From NCBI GenBank assembly GCA_021776235.1, contig JAJFGG010000152.1, forward strand, positions 62,001-126,000: a stretch of DNA of 64,000 nucleotides, in the 5' to 3' direction. Source of the DNA: Alphaproteobacteria bacterium. GTDB lineage: Bacteria > Pseudomonadota > Alphaproteobacteria > GCA-2731375. The number at the start of each line of letters is the position of its first letter. Positions within the stretch are counted from its first letter, which is position 1. The translations under genes were made by a program, and so were the position numbers. The notes under the pieces were generated by a model, which was not told the DNA's origin, did not search any database, and was given only the letters and a program-made list of their open reading frames with translations. This document shows positions 1 to 8,718 of the stretch, one piece after another.

Positions 1-342
1 AAGGCCGCTGTGGTCCAGGACGGCACCAATTTCCCGCGCCCAGGTATCAGGGAGATAGGTTTCGCGGGCGCCGCTGTCGCCCATGCCCGATAGATCAATG
101 GCCGCGACCCGATAAGACGCCGCGAAAAAGGGTGCAATGAAACGCCACCAGTTGGCATGCGCGCCGCCGCCATGAACAAACAGCAGGCCCGGACGATTAT
201 CGTCTTGCGCGCCATTATTGGCGTCAAACCAGGTCAAATAGTGGACGGCACAACCTTCCACATCGACAAACCGCGAATAGGCCGGATGATCGATGGCGCG
301 CTGGAACCAGTCAGGTGCGTTGGGCGTCGTTTGGTTCTGCAT
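1..342 (-). CDS. Alpha/beta hydrolase, N-terminal part (cut by window edge)
   Basis: The reading frame runs off the left edge, so only the first 114 codons are seen. It starts with ATG at 342 (MQNQTTPNAPDWFQ). Around residues 55-75 lies HGGGAHANWW, the oxyanion-hole HGG region of alpha/beta hydrolases, followed by a strand and AAIDLSGMGDSG, the usual segment before the nucleophile elbow. The catalytic Ser, Asp and His would lie beyond the edge. No signal peptide is visible, so a cytoplasmic hydrolase of an ester, lactone or C-C bond is likely; the substrate cannot be told. It is divergent from the Nudix gene. Confidence 0.8.
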   Translation of the reverse strand, partial: MQNQTTPNAPDWFQRAIDHPAYSRFVDVEGCAVHYLTWFDANNGAQDDNRPGLLFVHGGGAHANWWRFIAPFFAASYRVAAIDLSGMGDSGARETYLPDTWAREIGAVLDHSGL

Positions 343-538
343 TACATTTATCGTGACCAGGTGAATTGATGGCTGCGGGGCGCTTGGCAAAACGGCGCAA
401 CCCCGCGCGGGCCGGTCGTTTCCAAATACCTGCGCCAATATGCTCGGGAAATCCAGCCGAGACAAGACGAGGTACGCCCGAGCCCGGCCCACGCGGCGCC
501 ATGGTTGTCCGCCACGGATTTAAAGGCTATCAGGGGAA

Positions 539-1198
539 GTGTCGGAGCAAACGGATTTGAGCATGGAAGACACACATTACCGCTATGACGAAGCCATGCG
601 GGCCCGCATCGCCGCCAACCTCGGTGGTTTCGCGCGGACCCCGGCCTCGGCCGAGGGCCTGAAGCATGCCGCGGTGGCGATTACCCTGGTCTGCGACAGC
701 AACGGCGAGGGCGCCTACGTGCTGACACGGCGCACGCCGCGCCTGAACAGCCATGCGGGGCAGTTTGCCTTGCCCGGCGGGCGCATCGACGCGGGCGAGA
801 CGCCCATCGAAGGGGCGCTGCGGGAATTGCGCGAGGAAGTGGACCTGCACCTGGAGGCAGACGCCGTCCTGGGCCTGCTGGACGACTACCGGACCCAATC
901 CGGCTATCTGATTACGCCGATCGTGGTCTGGGGCGGCGCAGATGCCAAGATGGTGGCCAACCCGCACGAAGTGGCGCGCATTCACCGGATCACGTTTCGC
1001 GAGCTGAACCGGCCGGATTCACCTGAATTTGTTGACATCCCGGAAAGCGAACGACCGGTGATCCGCCTGCTGATGGGCGATGACGACGCGCTGCATGCCC
1101 CCTCGGCGGCCATGGTCTATCAGTTTCGCGAGGTTGGCCTGTATGGCCGTCAGACCCGGGTCGCGCACCTGGGTGAACCGGTATGGGCCTGGCGCTAG
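539..1198 (+). CDS. Nudix hydrolase, CoA pyrophosphatase type (NudL-like)
   Basis: The protein carries a Nudix box at residues 81-103 (GRIDAGE...RELREEVDL), which binds the divalent metal and diphosphate. The usual Gly near the end of the box is Asp102. Just before it, LTRRTPRLNSHAGQFALPGG fits the extra CoA-pyrophosphatase signature (LTxR...HxGxxxxPGG) of the NudL/YeaB group, which splits CoA and its derivatives into 3',5'-ADP and acyl-phosphopantetheine. The length of 219 aa suits that group. The start is uncertain: GTG at 539 sits directly against AGGGGAA, too close for a good ribosome site, so ATG at 563 (MEDTHYRYDE) is an alternative. Confidence 0.85.
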   Translation: MSEQTDLSMEDTHYRYDEAMRARIAANLGGFARTPASAEGLKHAAVAITLVCDSNGEGAYVLTRRTPRLNSHAGQFALPGGRIDAGETPIEGALRELREEVDLHLEADAVLGLLDDYRTQSGYLITPIVVWGGADAKMVANPHEVARIHRITFRELNRPDSPEFVDIPESERPVIRLLMGDDDALHAPSAAMVYQFREVGLYGRQTRVAHLGEPVWAWR

Positions 1199-1265
1199 TT
1201 TGATAATCTCGGTTCCGGGTGATTTCCGTTCCCGTCTTTTTGTTGAGATCAGGGGAGAAGAATTG

Positions 1266-2348
1266 ATGTCCTCGCTATCGCGTTTCATGGGCATGGAAAA
1301 ACCCGACTTTTCACAATTGCCTTGCGTTGTCATGCCGCTGAAATTCCCGGGCTTTATCATGGGCGTGGTCGCTTTTGTCGCCACTCTTCTTGGATCGATT
1401 TTCCTTTTGGACAAGTTTCCCGGGCTGATTCCGAAACCGATTGTCTTGATTTTGCCCGTTATTGCCTTTGTCATCGCGCGCCTTCTAATCCTGCGCCGCG
1501 CGGAGACCGTGACAATGGCTGATGAAGAGGTATTCGCCACCCACAACGGCGTTGAACTTTGGCGGGATCATATCCAGGCGTTCGATGGGGTGCTGTGGCA
1601 GGAGGTGCTTGTTGAAGGCTCGAACAACAAAAATTCATTGCATCAGATTGTCGAACTTCGCCACGCGACAATCAGTGACCGGTCGGTTGAATTGTTGGAT
1701 AGTCAAAGTGTCGACGGTGTTCGAAAGGTATGGGAAGACGCGGCGCGGGCATTGAACCTGCCTGCAATTCGCGAGACCGCCGAGGGCTGGGAGCGCCGAA
1801 ATCCGGACGAATTGGACACCTCGCTGGCCGACCGCGTTCGTACGGGACAGATAGAGGCCAAATTCGATCCGGAATCGCCCTCCGGTATCAGTTGGTCGGG
1901 AAGTGACGGCGAAATTGCTGTCACAATTCGACCCGAGGGCAGGTTTCGATTCATACTCATGGCTTTCGGTGGCTTTGGCCTATGCATTGTGACATTCGTG
2001 CTTTCCGGCTTTTTTCTCCCCCTCCCGGTCGGGCAAATACTCATCCTCGTAGCCGTTGTTTTCCTGACCGCTGAAATTATGCTCTTCGGGTTGCACTGCC
2101 GATTGAGGGTTACGCCGCAAAACCTCAGCTATTCCGTTCAGTTGTTAGGTGGTTTTCGGATTTATCGCAAGACCCGTGCCCTGGACACAATTGAGAGCGC
2201 CGCCATCGTAAAAGGCATCGGCTTAGGGGACATGGCGCTCCGGATCGAAACCGACGGCGGCGATACGCGGATCGCGCTTTTGACCCCTGAGGGCGCCGAA
2301 TGGCTAAGGAGTTTTCTTATGTCGGCGCTGGCGGAAGCGCCAGACTGA
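1266..2348 (+). CDS. Unknown integral membrane protein
   Basis: I chose ATG at 1266, 5 bases after the purine-rich GGGGAGAAG, giving 360 aa. Two hydrophobic stretches lie near residues 25-75 (FPGFIMGVVAFVATLLGSIF and PIVLILPVIAFVIARLLIL). A soluble segment of about 135 residues follows, then a second hydrophobic pair near residues 222-275 (ILMAFGGFGLCIVTFVLSGF and ILILVAVVFLTAEIMLFGL). The last 80 residues look like a small beta-rich cytoplasmic domain with a strand pattern ending in LLTPEGAEWLRSFL. I recognise no family. It follows the Nudix gene by 67 bp and may share its transcript. The role is unknown. Confidence 0.75.
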   Translation: MSSLSRFMGMEKPDFSQLPCVVMPLKFPGFIMGVVAFVATLLGSIFLLDKFPGLIPKPIVLILPVIAFVIARLLILRRAETVTMADEEVFATHNGVELWRDHIQAFDGVLWQEVLVEGSNNKNSLHQIVELRHATISDRSVELLDSQSVDGVRKVWEDAARALNLPAIRETAEGWERRNPDELDTSLADRVRTGQIEAKFDPESPSGISWSGSDGEIAVTIRPEGRFRFILMAFGGFGLCIVTFVLSGFFLPLPVGQILILVAVVFLTAEIMLFGLHCRLRVTPQNLSYSVQLLGGFRIYRKTRALDTIESAAIVKGIGLGDMALRIETDGGDTRIALLTPEGAEWLRSFLMSALAEAPD

Positions 2349-2541
2349 TTGCCGGAACCATGGCTATCGGCCGTCAAGAGTAGACGACGCGCCAAAGGTC
2401 AGGCCGGTCTTCTGGGCATCACCGGACGGTCACCATCAAGAGAAGGGGAGTCTGTGAGTAATCCGATGCATCGGGTCGTTTAACGGGAAGCGGCGGGACG
2501 AAATACTGAACTTGGAATTCTTTCGCCCGTTGAAGGAGGCC

Positions 2542-2567
2542 AGAGACGCTGCCGTGGCAGCGCCTCT
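2542..2567. terminator. Hairpin between convergent genes
   Basis: AGAGACGCTGCC-GT-GGCAGCGCCTCT can fold into a 7-bp perfect stem (CGCTGCC/GGCAGCG), extended by AGAG/CTCT after one mismatch. It lies between the convergent membrane-protein gene and the sulfatase gene. There is no U-tract, so it is at best a weak or bidirectional terminator; the role is inferred from position. Confidence 0.4.
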
Positions 2568-2621
2568 GCGCGCATTTCAATTCACGCTAAGATTGTTCCC
2601 TTCTGATTTGATGTATCATTT

Positions 2622-4070
2622 TTATTGGTAACCGTTGAAATCTTCACCCGGCTTGATGTTCGGGTATTTCTGCATACTCTTGTTGATTTCCCCGATATAC
2701 ATGAGCGCATCCGTTGCAGCCCAGATGTATTTGCCTACACCCTCCGTTTGGTTCAGCTCTCTTGTTTCACCAGGATCGGCGCCAATGTTATACATAAGGG
2801 GAACGGACCACTTGAGAACCGGTGCCACCCGGCCTTCGCGCGTCAAGAAATGCACCTTGAAGTTGCGCCATTTCACGGCAACAAGGTCGTCAGCGATGTA
2901 CATTGCGTGGAATTCGCGGTTGGATTTTTCCTGCTTGCCCAGCAGGAAGTCTGACTGGTCGATGCCATCGATGGGGCGGTCTGTCGGTATACGCTTCTCC
3001 TCGCCGAGGATCGCGGCAAGCGTTGGCATCCAGTCCAGGGCGGCGAAGATTTCGTCAGAGACGCGGTCCGCCTTAATCTTACCGGGCCAGCGGATCATAG
3101 CCGGTGAGCGGAACCCCCCTTCGTAGCCGGTTCCGAGCCCGCCCCGCCAGGGGCCATTGTTACCGGTGCCAAATCCTATCCCGGTAACGGGGATACCTTC
3201 AAAGGCTCCATTCTCACCCGAAAGGATGAAGACCGTATTGTCTGCGATACCAGCGTCGTCAACCGCATCGACAATGCGGCCCACGTTATGATCAAGTTCC
3301 GCCAGCATATCGGGGAAGGGGCCAAAACCTGTTTTGCCCTCGAAGTCGGGATTTGGGACAATCGGCGGGTGCATAGCCAGCGTGGTTACCATCAGGAAGA
3401 ACGGTTTTGATTCCTTGCCATGTTTCTTGATGAATTTGACCGAACGATCAGTGATCATCCCGTCGGCTTTGCCCCGCGTTTCCAATGTGAAATCCATGGC
3501 CTTTACGGGCGCTTTTCCTCGGGTGCTTTGCAGTATCGCGGGTGCGCCCTTGGTTGCCCTCAGGGTGCTCGGGTCAAAGCCATGAGAACTGGCAAATTGG
3601 GCCGAATTGGTCGACTGCGGGAGGCCCCACCATTCATCGTAGCCTTGATCGGTCGGGAAGCGCCCCTCGGAACTGCCCACGTGCCACTTACCGTACATCG
3701 CGGTGGCGTAGCCGGCGTCTTGGAACAACTCCGCGATTGTGTATTCCCAGGGTGCCAGTCCTTCAGTGTCCGCCGACCAGGAGTTCTTGGCCGTACCGGA
3801 GCGGGTCGGCATACGGGCCGAGTGAATGGCCGAGCGGGTCGGCATGCATTGGCTCTCCACGTTGTAGTTGGATAAGCGCAGGCCCTGGCGTGCGAGTTCG
3901 TCAATGCGCGGAGTGGGAATGGTGCTGCCCTGTACACCAAGATCACCCCAGCCCCAGTTATCCACCACGATGAAAACCACGTTGGGTTTGGCTGCCCAGG
4001 CCGGCGGGTGTCCAAGGACCAGCAGCGTTAAAACGGCAAATGATCTGAGAGTCAGTACAACTAAATTCAT
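2622..4070 (-). CDS. Secreted arylsulfatase-family hydrolase
   Basis: A signal peptide (residues 1-26, ending PPAWA) precedes the sulfatase alkaline-phosphatase-like fold. VVDNWGWGD (Asp37, Asn38, Asp43) gives metal ligands, and CMPTRSAIHSARMPTR at Cys75 is the sulfatase signature C-x-P-T-R, whose Cys is converted to formylglycine. It is therefore likely a periplasmic sulfate-ester hydrolase (type I sulfatase). With 482 aa the length is normal. The start at 4070 is fixed by AAGGAG upstream and by the signal peptide; a longer frame to 4142 exists but lacks support. No formylglycine-generating enzyme lies nearby, so maturation must be encoded elsewhere. The substrate is unknown. Confidence 0.92.
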   Translation of the reverse strand: MNLVVLTLRSFAVLTLLVLGHPPAWAAKPNVVFIVVDNWGWGDLGVQGSTIPTPRIDELARQGLRLSNYNVESQCMPTRSAIHSARMPTRSGTAKNSWSADTEGLAPWEYTIAELFQDAGYATAMYGKWHVGSSEGRFPTDQGYDEWWGLPQSTNSAQFASSHGFDPSTLRATKGAPAILQSTRGKAPVKAMDFTLETRGKADGMITDRSVKFIKKHGKESKPFFLMVTTLAMHPPIVPNPDFEGKTGFGPFPDMLAELDHNVGRIVDAVDDAGIADNTVFILSGENGAFEGIPVTGIGFGTGNNGPWRGGLGTGYEGGFRSPAMIRWPGKIKADRVSDEIFAALDWMPTLAAILGEEKRIPTDRPIDGIDQSDFLLGKQEKSNREFHAMYIADDLVAVKWRNFKVHFLTREGRVAPVLKWSVPLMYNIGADPGETRELNQTEGVGKYIWAATDALMYIGEINKSMQKYPNIKPGEDFNGYQ

Positions 4071-4192
4071 GGCTGCGTTCTCCTTGTCTTTCCTTGATTC
4101 AGCGTTACACGTCACCAACAAAATAGGCCCTAGTGCCGCCATCTCGGGCGATGGCGCCGCCTGTCAGGCCGGCGGAAATCCCACGCGTCGGC

Positions 4193-4429
4193 TTATTCGG
4201 CTGCTTTGCCACCCACTACCGTGCCCAACAAAGCGCCAGCGCCAACTGCCACCGCTTTACCGCTACCACTGCCGAACATTGAACCAACGGCAGCACCGGT
4301 CGCACCGCCAATAACCTGACCGCGAAGCTTCTTGTCTGCCGAGGAATTTGTGCAGGCCATCAGGCCAAATGAAGACAGTCCCAACAGCAGTGCCGCAATG
4401 AATGTCGTTTTGCTGATAGTGTTCATCAT
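4193..4429 (-). CDS. Small glycine-zipper outer-membrane lipoprotein
   Basis: This is a 78-residue protein with a lipoprotein signal peptide ending in the lipobox LMAC. The mature part is mostly GQVIGGATGAAVGSMFGSG..., a repeated GxxxG pattern typical of glycine-zipper (OsmB/SlyB-like) lipoproteins thought to insert in or stabilise the outer membrane. Two ATGs occur in a row (4429 and 4426) after AGGGGGA; either could start. It sits 122 bp upstream of the sulfatase and 20 bp downstream of the EF-hand gene, all on the minus strand, so the three may be co-transcribed. Confidence 0.75.
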   Translation of the reverse strand: MMNTISKTTFIAALLLGLSSFGLMACTNSSADKKLRGQVIGGATGAAVGSMFGSGSGKAVAVGAGALLGTVVGGKAAE

Positions 4430-4448
4430 ATCGTCCCCCTTGGTTTGT

Positions 4449-4856
4449 CTACTTGAGCTGTTCGAACCGGCGTAATTCGGCAAATGAAAGGGTGCCGCTG
4501 CGGTCCGTGTCGGCATCGAAAAAGTCAATTACCTTGTCGCCAACAGCCTCACCCAATGACAGCTTGACATCGCCGTTGCGGTCGATCTCGCGAAACCTAT
4601 CATTGACAGAACCTCCCACTTCGTCCGGTGTGAGAATTCGGTTGTTATCCTTATCCAATGAATCAAATAGGCGCACCATGTAGGCGGCATATTCGTCAAT
4701 CTCGAGGACATCATCGCCATTGAGATCACCGTCATCGAACGCCGCCCGTAGTTCTTTTTCCGTGGCGACAGATTTTGCGCTGATTGCAGGAATTGAAAGC
4801 GCCAAGCAACAGATGGCGGCCACTATTCCGAAACATGCTCTTGGTATCGTAAGCAT
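4449..4856 (-). CDS. Exported EF-hand calcium-binding protein
   Basis: After a signal peptide (residues 1-27) the 135-aa protein is almost entirely EF-hand loops: Asp44-Glu55, Asp68-Glu79, Asp92-Glu103 and Asp116-Glu127, each with acidic or Asn residues at loop positions 1, 3 and 5 (Ser at position 5 of the last) and Glu at position 12. Loops 1 and 2 lack the usual Gly at position 6. This fits a periplasmic calmodulin-like protein that buffers or senses calcium. Since sulfatases bind calcium, a link to the neighbouring sulfatase is conceivable, but that is inference only. Confidence 0.85.
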   Translation of the reverse strand: MLTIPRACFGIVAAICCLALSIPAISAKSVATEKELRAAFDDGDLNGDDVLEIDEYAAYMVRLFDSLDKDNNRILTPDEVGGSVNDRFREIDRNGDVKLSLGEAVGDKVIDFFDADTDRSGTLSFAELRRFEQLK

Positions 4857-5076
4857 TCATTGAGCCCTTTCATAATGATCAGGAATATTGCCCTGGTTCC
4901 ATCACTGTGGACACGAGGTCCCGGTGTATGGTTCAAATTTGAGCATGACTCAGGCCACTGCGCCTTGCCGTTCAGGTCAACGACAACGGTAAAAATGTCA
5001 AAATTGCCAACTTGGAGATTTTTCTAAGACGGCTAGGTTCGTAAACATCCCTTCACGACCTGCCCGTACCAAAAAT

Positions 5077-6111
5077 TTAGGACCGTCGGTACTCGAATGG
5101 CGACATACCGGTCCAGCGCTTGAAAGATCGCGTAAAACTCGTCGGATCGGTGTAACCGAGTGATGTCGCAATCTCGGCGATTTTCAGCTCGGTATTCAAC
5201 AACATCGATCTGGCTGCATCGCATTTTAGCGTATCAAGCGCCGATCCGATCGACATGCCCTCGGACGCCAGTTTGCGTGATAACGACCGGTGAGACATTC
5301 CGCATAGCTCTGCCGCGCGTTTGTTGTCCAAAGCCGGTTCCCCAATATGCGGCTCCAGGGTCTGGAAAAAAGCCGCCAGCATGGCTTGTCCCACCACGTG
5401 TTTCTGTCTGTCTGAATAATCCTGTTGTTGAAACTCGGCCGGCACGAAGGGTTCGTTAAGCCAAATTGATGGAAATCGCAGGCGATAACCTTGTCCTTTT
5501 CCCTTGTTCAACGCAACACCGTAAAAGATCGGGGGCAATGCCTTGGGCTCACTCACAGTAACCCGAACTTTTTGCGGCTCCCATAGAGACCCCATTGCGC
5601 GCCTTATCAACGACACCATCAGCGCGGCGAAGAATGCGTCAATTTGCGCAGATGTAAACACTGTATCGAAGCTTCGCCGGCCGCCCAACAAGGCATTTCG
5701 ACCGTTAATTTCCAAGCTATGTTGCGTCGAACTTGAATGTTCGGTTGCTGCAACAGCGATCGCGGTTAGCAAATTTCCCACTGTCGCGAGTCTGCCGCCT
5801 ACGTCCTCAAGCGAGATCCAGCGCGTAACGTCTATTCCTTCCGCTACTTTTGCGGCGAACTGAATGTCATCAGCCTCGGCGGCGACTTCTTCCATAAACT
5901 GATAAACAATCGAAGCATGAAGGAATGTCTCAGGGTCATAAATGGCGTCGCGGGTTAGTCCGACTCGCTCGATGACCTCATGTCCCGAAATCCCACACGA
6001 TTCCAGCGCCTCAAGTAATGGCACTACCAGGCGCAATCTGACGAGAGGGAGCTCTTCCAGATTCAATTCCTTTATCGACCCTTGTGTCATGGATGCAGGC
6101 CTTTTCACCAT
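5077..6111 (-). CDS. AraC-type transcriptional regulator (first of two paralogues)
   Basis: The 344-aa protein has an N-terminal ligand-sensing domain of the long arabinose-binding-like type (residues about 20-210) and a C-terminal AraC DNA-binding domain with two helix-turn-helix units. The second reads IAEIATSLGYTDPTSFTRSFKRWTGMSP, close to the AraC signature. It is divergent from the amidohydrolase-porin genes at 6544-9945, the usual layout for a local activator. It closely resembles the regulator at 10082-11125, sharing for example AVAATEHSSS, AEGIDVT and FPSIWLNEPF. The start could be ATG at 6111 or at 6090 (MTQGSIKE), which follows AAAAGG. Confidence 0.9.
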   Translation of the reverse strand: MVKRPASMTQGSIKELNLEELPLVRLRLVVPLLEALESCGISGHEVIERVGLTRDAIYDPETFLHASIVYQFMEEVAAEADDIQFAAKVAEGIDVTRWISLEDVGGRLATVGNLLTAIAVAATEHSSSTQHSLEINGRNALLGGRRSFDTVFTSAQIDAFFAALMVSLIRRAMGSLWEPQKVRVTVSEPKALPPIFYGVALNKGKGQGYRLRFPSIWLNEPFVPAEFQQQDYSDRQKHVVGQAMLAAFFQTLEPHIGEPALDNKRAAELCGMSHRSLSRKLASEGMSIGSALDTLKCDAARSMLLNTELKIAEIATSLGYTDPTSFTRSFKRWTGMSPFEYRRS

Positions 6112-6543
6112 GGATGCTCTACTGACATCCCTAAGGTAACGGCTCGGTCATCATCGCACCATGAAAGAAAAGGGAAGTCTGGCAATTTGGAAAACCTTTT
6201 GAATGTCGCGGCACGCATTGCCAGTGTTTCTGCAACCAAAATGCCACTAAAGCCAATGATCTTGTCGCGCCCACGCCCGCGTCACCGACGCCGAGCGCTT
6301 ACCTTGTTCGCGGATCGAATTTTGTTTGGATAACTTACAGAAACGTTTGTTCACACCTTTTTGGCGCTTCGGAAAATGGTGCGATCCTGGCAGATTGCGC
6401 GCACTTTCCCTGCGCAGTGGCTTGAATTGCAAGGCGCAGACGGAAAATCCCTGCCTTTAATTATGCCGCGATGAACGTGGATTGACCGAAGTTGGCGGCA
6501 AGCGGACAGCCTTCGGATAAGAGTTGAAAATGCAAGGGAGAGC
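6112..6543. promoter_or_regulatory. Divergent intergenic region, probable AraC control region
   Basis: About 430 bp lie between the divergent AraC gene and the amidohydrolase-derived gene. It is poorer in GC than neighbouring coding DNA and holds no convincing gene; overlapping frames look like non-coding translations. The geometry suggests it carries both promoters and the regulator's binding sites. I could not identify a clear repeated operator or a confident -35/-10 pair by eye. Confidence 0.4.
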
Positions 6544-7347
6544 ATGATGACATACCTTAATTGGATTTTTGTCTTCAGCATATTCACGCTATTCAGCGCG
6601 ATGTCAGAGTCTGCGGGCGCTAAAGAAGATAAGCTAAAACTGCAGATTTTGATCACAAACGTCAAAATTTTTGATGGAAAAAATTCAGCCCTCATCGAAC
6701 AGCAAAGAGTATTCGTCGAAGGGAATCTAATCAAGTCTATCGGCAGGAATGTAAAAGCCAAACCAGGCACTAAAGTGATCGACGGCCGGCATGCGGTTTT
6801 GAAGGCGGTGCGTCTGGACCTCCGTCGTGGTGCCACGCAAACCAAAGTGATGGTGGGCGGTGGTGTCTCCAGTGATTTCGATCCGCTGAATACAACACAA
6901 TGTACCTCGGGCGAACTACGGGCAGCAGCGGCACAGTTATTTTACAACTTCCCGAAAGTTGCGGCGTGGGCACGCAAACATGACGTCTTCATCGTGTCCG
7001 GCGGCGACACGTTTGGATCGAATTTCGACAAGCGCAACATCGAAAACATCATTGTCGAAACGGACCTTGACCTCGGCCCCTATGAGGCCCTGCTGGACGC
7101 CACCGGCAATCCCGGAAAACTGCTTAAAGACACCAAGTTCATGGTCCATGAACTTGATCCTTATCACGACGGTATGCTTGGCGTCATCGCGCCCGGTGCC
7201 TATGCCGGTCTGTTGATTGTCGATGGTAACCCTTTGGAAGAATCGACCGTACTCAGAGATTACCGGAAGGATTTTCGCGTGATCATGAAGGACGGTGCTT
7301 ATCACAAGAATACACTCTGGATCGGCGGGCACGACAATGAGGTTTGA
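6544..7347 (+). pseudogene. Amidohydrolase with internal in-frame deletions
   Basis: The ends match metal-dependent amidohydrolases of the imidazolonepropionase/prolidase-like group: signal peptide, ITNVKIFDGKNS and VIDGRHA at the front, TKVMVGGGVSSDFDPLNTTQ in the middle, and PYHDGMLGVIAPGAYAGLLIVDGNPLEES at the end. Near residue 83 the text jumps from VIDGR to a segment normally about 100 residues further on, so the metal-binding HxH pair is missing. Near residue 129 a second jump removes the region with the two later His ligands. Lys101 (carbamate Lys position) and Asp155 (SGGDTFG) remain. At 267 aa it is far below the usual 400-450 aa. The frame is still open and its stop overlaps the porin start by 11 bp. 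Catalysis is unlikely. AAGGGAG precedes the start (ATG 6544 or 6547). Confidence 0.75.
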
Positions 7348-8593
7348 TAATCCTATTTATCTTGTCGCCGTGTTGGTGGGGTTCATCGCCTTAAGTCTGC
7401 CGGCCCGGGCAGAAGACGGGAAAAAAGATCGGAAATTCGGTGGCCCCAATGCAGTTGAGAATACCCTGGAAGACGATCGGGAGCCGGGGCCGGCACTGGT
7501 CGATGAACGGCTCCTCGAGTCCTGGTTTGAATGGAAGAAGGGCGTTCAGGCGCAAAGCGGTCTCTCCTTCGGTATGGACTATACCACCTTGGCTTTGGCT
7601 TCGAACAGTGATGCGGGGGATGATAATGCGGCCGCGGCAATGTTTCGATTATTCGGTGCTTGGGATCTGATCGGCCGGGGAACCAAGAACACGGGCGCAT
7701 TGCTTTGGAAGGCCGAACACCGGCATCGCTACGCTGACACTGCCCCGAACACTTTTGGCCTGGCCGAACTCAATTATGTCGGTGTGATCGGTGGTCCTTA
7801 CAGCAATCAAGGCAGCCGCCTTACCAACTTGTACTGGCGCCAACGTTTCAACGAGGGCAGAACAACCGTAATCGGCGGCTATCTCGACGTTACGGATTAT
7901 CTTGACGTTTTTATAGGCGGTACACCGTGGACCGGATTTACCAATCTCGCGTTCAGCACCGGCTCGGCGAGCGTCTTTCTGCCCAACGATGCGTCCCTGG
8001 GCGTTGCAGGCGCCACGATGCTTACCGACAACTTCTATGTCATCGGCGGCATCACCAACGCCTTTGCTGATTCCACCGATCCATTCAAGGATAGTTTCAG
8101 TGATTTCTTCGACACGGACGAGCATTTCATGTCCTTGGAAATCGGCTGGACAGCTTCGCCCGGGCGTATTTATTTGGACAACACACATATCACGCTCTGG
8201 CGCGTCGACGAAAGCGCGGCTGCCGGAACGGCCGAAGGGGGCGGGATCGCCTTCTCCCACATCCGCAAATACGGCGATTGGATGCCGTTCCTTCGCGGTG
8301 GCTTCGCGGATGATGGCGGTAGCCTGCTGCAAACGTCGGTTAGCGTCGGTTTGATGCATCAAACCGATCCGGCTGGCGATCTCGCAGGGCTGGGCCTGAA
8401 TTGGAGCGAGGTCAACGAGACGACCTTTGCGGCTGGCCTGGATGATCAAATAACTGCGGAAGCGTTCTACCGAGCCCAGATTACCCAACAGTTCGCAATT
8501 ACCCCGACTCTGCAGTACCTGCGCGACCCCGCCCTGAACGCAAGCGAGGACGATATCTGGATTTTCGGTTTGCGCGCGAGGATTGCGCTGTGA
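7337..8593 (+). CDS. OprB-family outer-membrane porin
   Basis: Starting at ATG 7337 (MRFDNPIYLVAVLV), which overlaps the preceding stop, the protein has a signal peptide ending LPARA and about 390 further residues. It shows alternating amphipathic strands, many aromatic residues, the segment AELNYVGVIGGPYSNQGSRLTNLYWRQ, and a C-terminus (DDIWIFGLRARIAL) typical of OprB carbohydrate-selective porins. It probably forms a substrate-specific channel in the outer membrane. The tight overlap suggests translational coupling to the deleted amidohydrolase, so porin expression may be why that gene has stayed in frame. Confidence 0.85.
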   Translation: MRFDNPIYLVAVLVGFIALSLPARAEDGKKDRKFGGPNAVENTLEDDREPGPALVDERLLESWFEWKKGVQAQSGLSFGMDYTTLALASNSDAGDDNAAAAMFRLFGAWDLIGRGTKNTGALLWKAEHRHRYADTAPNTFGLAELNYVGVIGGPYSNQGSRLTNLYWRQRFNEGRTTVIGGYLDVTDYLDVFIGGTPWTGFTNLAFSTGSASVFLPNDASLGVAGATMLTDNFYVIGGITNAFADSTDPFKDSFSDFFDTDEHFMSLEIGWTASPGRIYLDNTHITLWRVDESAAAGTAEGGGIAFSHIRKYGDWMPFLRGGFADDGGSLLQTSVSVGLMHQTDPAGDLAGLGLNWSEVNETTFAAGLDDQITAEAFYRAQITQQFAITPTLQYLRDPALNASEDDIWIFGLRARIAL

Positions 8594-8718
8594 CCAGTCA
8601 TAGGCGGCCCTCTGTTGGATCAGTACGTGGACTTTGACAGTGAGACCAAAAATGGTGGGTCCCGGAGACTGAAATACCACTTCAGCAGGCTGTTAATCCT
8701 TCTTCTTGGGAGAGAAAA

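Noticed and set aside
7649-8680. A 343-codon minus-strand open frame
   Set aside because: Antisense to the OprB-like porin; no family resemblance.
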